NCBI GenBank assembly: GCA_947044405.1
Contig: CAMRHE010000168.1
Span: 2,859,001 to 2,923,000, forward strand
Reading direction: 5' to 3'
Length of the DNA stretch: 64,000 nt
From: Leptodactylus fallax
Lineage: Eukaryota > Chordata > Amphibia > Anura > Leptodactylidae
Below are positions 58,079 to 64,000 of this stretch, one piece after another. Positions within the stretch are counted from its first letter, which is position 1. Each line of letters opens with the position of its first letter. The notes under the pieces were generated by a model. The model was not told where the DNA came from and did no database searches. It saw nothing but the letters and a program-made list of their open reading frames with translations. The position numbers and the translations under genes were made by a program.

Positions 58079-59739
58079 CACTCCTCCTCAGCTTTGATGC
58101 TGAGAAGGCGTTTAACAGCCTGAGTTGGCCGCTTATGTTTGAGACCTTGAAGACATATGGCACCATGGGCCCTTTCTTTACTGCTATCCAAGGTTTATAC
58201 TCCTCCCCCACTGCCACTATTTGCTTTCCACACTTCACCTTGCCTACTTTCACCATTGGTAATGACAGCAGTCAGGGCTCCCCTTTGTCCTCTTTACTGT
58301 TCATACTGTGTATTGAATCTTTAGTTTCCCACATTAGGCAACATCCTGACACCTCTGGGTTTAAAATTTCACTCTTTGCTGATGACATGCTTCTCACTCT
58401 AACAAGATCTCATATCTCCTTATCCAATCTCCACACTGCCCTCCAGACCTATGGTAGACTATTGGGCTATAAGACCAATACATCGAAAACTGAGGCCCTA
58501 CCTATCCTGATCCCACCCCCATCATCTTAGATTGCTCCAACAAAATTTCCAGTTTCAGCTGAAAGAGACTTCTCTAAAATATTTGGGGGTACATGTTACT
58601 CTGTCCTACTCTATAGTCTATAAAACTAACTCCCCCCTGATTGTGGAGCTCCATAAATGGAGATGGAGACATCTACCCATGTCCTTTTTTGGTCACATAG
58701 CTCCAGTAAAGATGACCCTCTTACCAAAGCTTTTGTATTACTTCGAAACACTCCCAGTAGCCAACACTATGGGTGAACTCAGGGTAATGCAGTCAACTAT
58801 ACTTAGATTTATTTGGCACTCCAGGAGGCATAGGATCCCCAAGTTCATTCTCTTAGCTGACAGAGGGTCTGGGGGATTCTTAAGTATTATTGGGCAGCTC
58901 ATCTTGAACGACACTGTGGACATATAGATTGGCCCCGATACATCCTAACTCACTGCTCTGGGGAACTCTTCCCCCCACCCCCACTGCAATCCCTACTGGA
59001 CCCCATGAGGGCCCCATCTCTCTCAGAGAGAGATCTGGTTATACTGTAAGCAGCGTTTCTCTCTTGTCTCGCTCTCCATATCTCTAACACCTATTCTTTT
59101 CAACAGGAACTGCACTCCAATATCACTCAAATCTGGATGGCTGAAGAGGTTTTACACTTAGCTGACATTGTTGACCCTATCACACACACTCTTCACACAT
59201 TTTCCCAACTTTGGCAGCAATATTCCATCTCGCCTCAGACATAATTATTATTACATCCAATTCCTTCACTATAAGTCATGTGCTTTTCATTCTAACCAGG
59301 TATCCATTCACTCCTCTTGTGAGAGACTTTGCTGTACAGGAACATCCACTATATTGGCTACTTATTGCATCTTCCAGAACCCAGTGCCCTCTGCTGTGAC
59401 TACTCATAAGTATTTGATGAGGTGGGAGGATATCATGGAGCGACCTATTCCCTTACCACTGTGGCAGGTGAGTAGGTCGAAAGCAACTAAAACATCTATT
59501 TGCACCACTTACAAAGAGAACCAATATAAAATACTTGTCCTTGATTATTTACTTCATATTTTGTACCTATAATTCCTGTATGTTTTCCATGGTTTTTGGT
59601 AGTCCATCAATTCTGATCTCTTATTGCTGGACTATTTTGATGGCACTACCTTGCTACTGCATTTACCCACTTTGCTGTTTGACTCAACTTATTTTATTTT
59701 GTATGTCTATGCTGTTCTGATTATTGTTAACATTTTTCA
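58079..59739 (+). pseudogene. Tx1-like L1 LINE ORF2 remnant
   Basis: Starts inside the RT with LLSFDAEKAFNSLSWPLMFE, then GSPLSSLLFILCIESLVSHI and the active site FADDML, ending at TAG 58528-58530. Another frame from 58532 has KYLGVHVTLSY and GHIAPVKMTLLPKLLYYF, then a frame near 59168-59572 with the C-terminal RSKATKTSICTTYKENQYKIL. The 5' half (endonuclease) is gone, replaced by the hAT-like repeat. The 3' end is ATTTTTCAATAAA. Confidence 0.8.
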
Positions 59740-59756
59740 ATAAAAATACAGTTGAA

Positions 59757-60394
59757 GGGCCTACCCTGGTGGAGTTTCTTCAGGAGCTTCTCCTTATCAG
59801 GGGAATGGAAGCCCTGGTGGCCGAGGACTCACCCGACCCCTCTAAATTTGAGTCCCTCTGGCGGCCGTGGGTGATGTTTCAGGAGTCCTCGGAATTCTCC
59901 TCTTTCTTTTCTTGATGTGGGGTTGCTTTGCTCCTCTGTTGGTGCAGTGTCCAGCTGCTCTCCATAACCAAATTTTCCCTTCCATTCCTCCCCCTCTTGC
60001 CCCAGTGTGTCTCCTCTGTCCTTGTCATGTCTGTGGTCTTGTGTGTCCCGTACACTGTGTACTCGCTATGACCCCCCTCCCCTTCAACGTTTGTCTTAAT
60101 GTACTGCTAGGCGGGTGGTCCTGTGGTGGCTCTCTACAGTTGGATTTTTGCTCTTTCAGTCATCACCCACCTATTGTTACAGTTATTTTAGTTGCCACTG
60201 TGTTATTTATTGCCGATTTCCTTATTGTGGGCCTCGCCAGCCCTTCGCCTAATCCTTTATTACAGTGTCTTATCTATGAACAGGGGGCTTGGGTGACCCC
60301 CCTGTCTTAATTGATACTGATGCTATGGCATTGTAACCCCTCCCCTTTTTTTCTCTTCTGTTCTTATTGCAAAACTTAATAAACTTGATTAAAC
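59757..60394 (+). mobile_element. 5'-truncated Tx1-like L1 insertion with 17-bp TSD
   Basis: ATAAAAATACAGTTGAA occurs at 59740-59756 and again at 60395-60411, exact over 17 bp. The 638-bp insert begins with a C-terminal ORF2 piece (LVEFLQELLLIRGMEALVAE) stopping at 59913-59915. A 3' UTR follows, ending AATAAACTTGATTAAAC with no long A-tail. Insertion by target-primed reverse transcription is inferred. Confidence 0.8.
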
Positions 60395-60411
60395 ATAAAA
60401 ATACAGTTGAA

Positions 60412-62192
60412 ACAAAAAAGTGATATTATAGTCAATTTGACATTACTTCGACTGTGTTTGCCATAGAGAGCTAGAAATGCACTAGAGTCCTAAGAGTCTA
60501 TAAGTGTCATATACTATGGTTTAAGCCAACTCTGATTCGTGACAGACTTATTTAAGCCGAAAACTTTGGACTGAATCAACCAAAATGAAACAAAAATCTT
60601 CTTTTTTTTTTTTTTTCAATCTTTATTTATTTATTAATTTTTCCAATAAAAGAACAAACAGAAGAAGACAAAATGGTATGGCAGAGATGCATACATGCAA
60701 AAAATGTAACAAATCTTCACAGGTTTTCCCATCTCTTGTTGGTACCAATGCAGATCAGCCGTTTCCTGGAGTGTGCAGCTCCAAGTATTGTTTACATGCC
60801 AGGAGCTGCGCTGCTCCCTCACCGTACAAAAAGTTGCAGCGGTTATCAGTACTGCAGATGTAAACTTGAATTAATTATGAAAATAAAGATACATGCAGTA
60901 GCTGATACATAGGAAGTTGAAAATGTAAGTAAAGTATATCACCTCATATTTCTACCCATATGAAACATTATTCCTCTTTCTTCCTCTCTTAAACCAATCC
61001 TCTTAGTTCTACTGCACTCACATCTTTATAATTTTACTACTGTACATGAAACCTGGAAGTGCACTGCGCCTGCCAGAAAGACAAGATGGTCTTGCAGCCC
61101 TGCAGCCAATCGGACAGCTTGGTTTGCAAGGGAGAGCCTGGCCAAGTAAGTCACATTCTGACCTGCATCATCTGCTCGTATGAAATCCATTGGAACCTTG
61201 CAAACTTCTGATACCGTTCTGCTTCACTTCTCTAAAGCATAAATATCCTGGAGAAAAACAGATAATAAGACTTTCAGATGTACTATATTTACTCAATTGT
61301 CTTTTTGATAGACAGTTATAGTGTAACATATAGTTCTTATATGTGTTTTCCTTTTTCAGCATCATTTTCATATATAAACAGCTGCAAAAATTCACACCAG
61401 ATAGCAAGCAAGCATATTTGGAGTGTATTTTCAGTCTTCTATGGTCTTCAAGGTGAAAGACAGCTTCTAAAGCACTTGAATTGACTTGTAATTCTTTTTT
61501 TTTTGTCAGCTGCTTAAAAATATGAATGATCTCCAATTCATATTTCCCATTGAAATCAATTGAAAGCTGTTGTAAGTATTTATTAGCATGTGATTCAAGC
61601 ATTTTGTGCTCAGTAAAACACTTAAAATTTTCAGTGTTTGCATACTCTACAAATGTGAAAAACACATAGGTACTCATATAATAGAAAGTAAATCACTAGC
61701 AATAATATATCTTGTGGCAGTGTAGCTATCCGAGAGTAGGTTTTTAGCAAGAAATGTTAAAATAAGGATTTGTTTTCATAAAGAAGGTGACTTTTCTCCT
61801 GTTTCACTGTGTGTAAAACCTGGAAAATGGCTTATTTACTGGAGTGGGAAAAAAAATAGGTTCCACGCCATCTAGCAGGGCGGTCCAAGGTTTGGGTTGC
61901 TTAATGAACCTGATTAGGACTTCATTACTCAGACATGTCTCTCAGAATGGGGAAGGGGAGATAACACATCTTCGTGAGGAGACACTACTGAAATCTTGGA
62001 CAAGAGAAAGTATAATGGGTTGCTGTTCTTCACACCATGATTGTGTTTTACTGGCCTGACATAAGCTCAGCCTAGTCCAACTAGTCAGAGAATATTCTTT
62101 GTTTAGTTAGCGCCTAGACAAGGCTAGGATTTTGTGTTTATGGCTTGTTTCCTATTTGCAGCCTGTTGAATAAAATGGCAGAGGACAGTTTT
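60412..62192. other. AT-rich intergenic DNA
   Basis: A poly-T run at 60601-60617, followed by TTTATTTATTTATTAATTTT, may be the tail of a minus-strand retroposon. The 169-codon minus frame at 61168-61677 has no recognisable motif and is not annotated as a gene. Confidence 0.45.
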
Positions 62193-62406
62193 AGGCTAAT
62201 GTCCCACATTGTGGAAATGCAGCTTTTTTTGTTGCAGATTTTGTTGAGGTTTTTTGAGACAAAGCCAACAATAGATACAAAATGAATGGGAAATATAAAG
62301 GAAGTTCTTATACTTCTCCATTCTACTCAATCCACTCCTGGCTTTGGCTCAAAAAACCACAACAATAAAAAAGCTGCTTTTCCGCAATGCGGGGCCTTAG
62401 CCTAAA
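62193..62406. repeat. GCTGCGTTT MITE subfamily B, complete
   Basis: Starts TTTAGGCTAATGTCCCACAT and ends GCAATGCGGGGCCTTAGCCT, inverted. The body has CACTCCTGGCTTTGGCTCAA. Confidence 0.75.
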
Positions 62407-62517
62407 ACAGAAAATCCTCCTTTGTTGGACTGACCTTATTGTTGTGCCATTCTGTGTAAACCAGGAAAGACTGTGATCCTGAGAGCTACTCCCACTAAAA
62501 ATCTTACAATATATATA

Positions 62518-62867
62518 CAGTGCTCAGCATAAATGAGTACACCCCCTTTGTAAACTGAGATTTTAATCAATATGTCACTGAACATGAGAACAATTTCCAA
62601 AATTTTGACAAGACTGAGTTTTATAGAATGTTTGTTTAACCCATAATGTGAAAATAAGGTAAATAATATACAGTAACTTGAATTACAAAATCTTCAGTTT
62701 TACTGGCTTTATTAGCTGAAGGAAAAATGAATACACCCTACATCAAAATCTACTATGTATGTACTTTATGACCTCCATGATTTTTAATGACTTCTAGGTA
62801 TGGAATGAACAAGTCGGTGACATATTGCAACTATCATTGATGAAGCCTACTGATACTGGGAACACTG
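62518..62867 (-). mobile_element. Tc1 fragment (CAGTGCTCAGC family)
   Basis: After TA, CAGTGCTCAGCATAAATGAG then TACACCCCC, a known Tc1-type terminus. The body resembles the 3' repeat and the end of the transposase on the minus strand (ATGGAATGAACAAGTCGG region). Truncated at 62867, where CTGTATACAG suggests a second Tc1 tip. Confidence 0.6.
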
Positions 62868-63511
62868 TATACAGTGGCTCTGGAAAAAAAATCTAAAATT
62901 TGCCCCACATTGTGTGTGGGACCAAATGGCGAAGGCAGGGCTAGCACAAGTAGGCTGAATGCAGCAATGTGTTTAACTAAATAAATGTAAAGGTATTTTG
63001 GCTTGGCTAAACACATTCCTACAAAGGAGAGTGGTATAAGCCAGAACAATGCCACTGGCCTTTTAAGACAATTTTGATGCTCCACTCTTACTTTGCTATA
63101 TTTTATGACCAAGCTGATTTGTTATGTCAAAAAACAAGTATAGAGGGAAGAAGAATACCTTTCCAGATTTCTTCCAGACTTTCTGGTCACATGATGTTTC
63201 ATGATGTTTCAAAGGTCTTATGGTATGATCACCATTAGAAGCTGAGTGTGGACATTCAGCTCTACAGTGTCTCAGGAAGCAATATTCCCTATGTAACTGG
63301 GGATAATATATCATCCATAGTTACAGGGGAATTCAGCAATAAAATTAAGTAATGTAATGGGGCAAGTCTGGCTTCCAGCATGTGCATCACTCCACCCGTA
63401 AGTGGGGCAATGTAACATTCTTGGACTAGAGGGGGAAATTTTGTGATGTGGGAGGCTGTGGGAGACAGGTGCAGAAAAGGCTGGCTCCCAGTGCTCTGGG
63501 TGCAGACGATG
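62868..63511. other. Unassigned intergenic DNA
   Basis: No supported feature apart from a short direct repeat CATGATGTTT (63193 and 63203). Confidence 0.45.
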
Positions 63512-63513
63512 TA

Positions 63514-64000
63514 CAGTGGGGAAAAAAAGTATTTAGTCAGCCACCAATTGTGCAAGTTCTCCCACTTAAAAAGATGAGAGAGGCCTGTAATTGACATCAT
63601 AGGTAGACCTCAACTATGAGAGACAAAATGCGAAAACAAATCCAATCACATTGTCTGATTTTTAAAGAATTTATTTGCAAATTATGGTGGAAAATAATTA
63701 TTTGGTCAATAACAAAAGTTCATCTCAATACTTTGTTATATATCCTTTGTTGGCAATGACAGAGGTCAAACGTTTCCTGTAAGTCTTCGCAAGGTTGGCC
63801 CACACTGTTGATGGTATGTTGGCCCATTCCTCTATGCAAATCTCCTCTAGAGCAGTGATGTTTTGGGGCTGTCGTTGGGCAACACGGACTTTCAACTCCC
63901 TCCAAAGGTTTTCTAAGGGGTTGAGATCTGGAGACTGGCTAGGCCACTCCAGGACCTTGAAATGCTTCTTACAAACCCACTCCTTCGTTGCCCTGGCGGT
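63514..64000 (-). mobile_element. Tc1 element (CAGTGGGG family), 3' part, cut by window
   Basis: After TA at 63512-63513, the terminus CAGTGGGGAAAAAAAGTATT and the long inverted repeat run to about 63720. The transposase end reads on the minus strand from beyond 64000 to TGA at 63725-63727. Its C-terminal part includes the [18 protein letters not shown] block with the catalytic Glu and ends with an ITKY-type tail. The frame looks open as far as visible. Same family as 12889-14459, here with the intact outer tip. Confidence 0.88.

Noticed and set aside
61168..61677. 169-codon open frame on the minus strand
   Set aside because: No family motif, high Lys/Ser/Tyr as expected from AT-rich DNA, and its middle resembles repeat-like text. 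Not supported as a gene.

Overview
The window looks like intergenic or intronic DNA from a vertebrate with a large, transposon-rich genome, most likely an anuran amphibian (possibly a neobatrachian frog). That is inferred from the repeat mix: several Tc1/mariner families, TTAA-flanked MITEs resembling the Xenopus T2/Kolobok type, a DIRS retrotransposon, a vertebrate Ty1/copia element, CR1, L2 and Tx1-like L1 LINEs, V-type SINEs, hAT-like elements and a Helitron. I found no host protein-coding exon, rRNA or functional tRNA gene that I could defend. Nearly all recognisable coding sequence belongs to mobile elements.

Layout. 1-1220: the ORF2 of an L2-type LINE, open on the minus strand and running off the window. 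4881-6201: a TTAA MITE split by a hAT-like element that carries a V-SINE. 8284-10269: a Helitron-like element split by a hAT-like element with a perfect 8-bp target duplication. 11076-14459: two damaged copies of one Tc1 family in opposite orientation; a third copy starts at 63514. 18345-19948: a Tc1 transposon whose transposase has one in-frame stop. 20030-22045: a hAT-like element in a TA microsatellite, filled with head-to-tail TTAA MITEs. 25319-34299: a Ty1/copia element with near-identical LTRs, a 5-bp target duplication and a primer-binding site complementary to the anticodon arm of initiator tRNA-Met. A nearly intact 4.4-kb CR1 LINE is inserted in its reverse-transcriptase YVDD box. 39106-40874: a decayed Tc1 relative carrying a 171-bp retroposon. 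41273-50902: a DIRS-type element with inverted terminal repeats and an internal complementary region, interrupted by a Mag-like gypsy element (44421-49060) and a V-SINE. 51783-53349: an apparently intact Tc1 transposon with perfect 37-bp TIRs and a 338-aa DD35E transposase. 53367-53870: a fold-back MITE. 55042-55468: a probable solo LTR. 56657-56882: a perfect 64-bp inverted repeat. 58079-60411: a Tx1-like L1 remnant with a second, truncated L1 copy inserted in its 3' end.

Nesting gives relative ages. The CR1 is younger than the copia element, the gypsy element is younger than the DIRS element, and the hAT-like elements are younger than their Helitron and MITE hosts. The best candidates for recent activity are the DD35E Tc1 element, the CR1, the copia element and the gypsy element. 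Autonomous parents for the many MITEs are not in the window.
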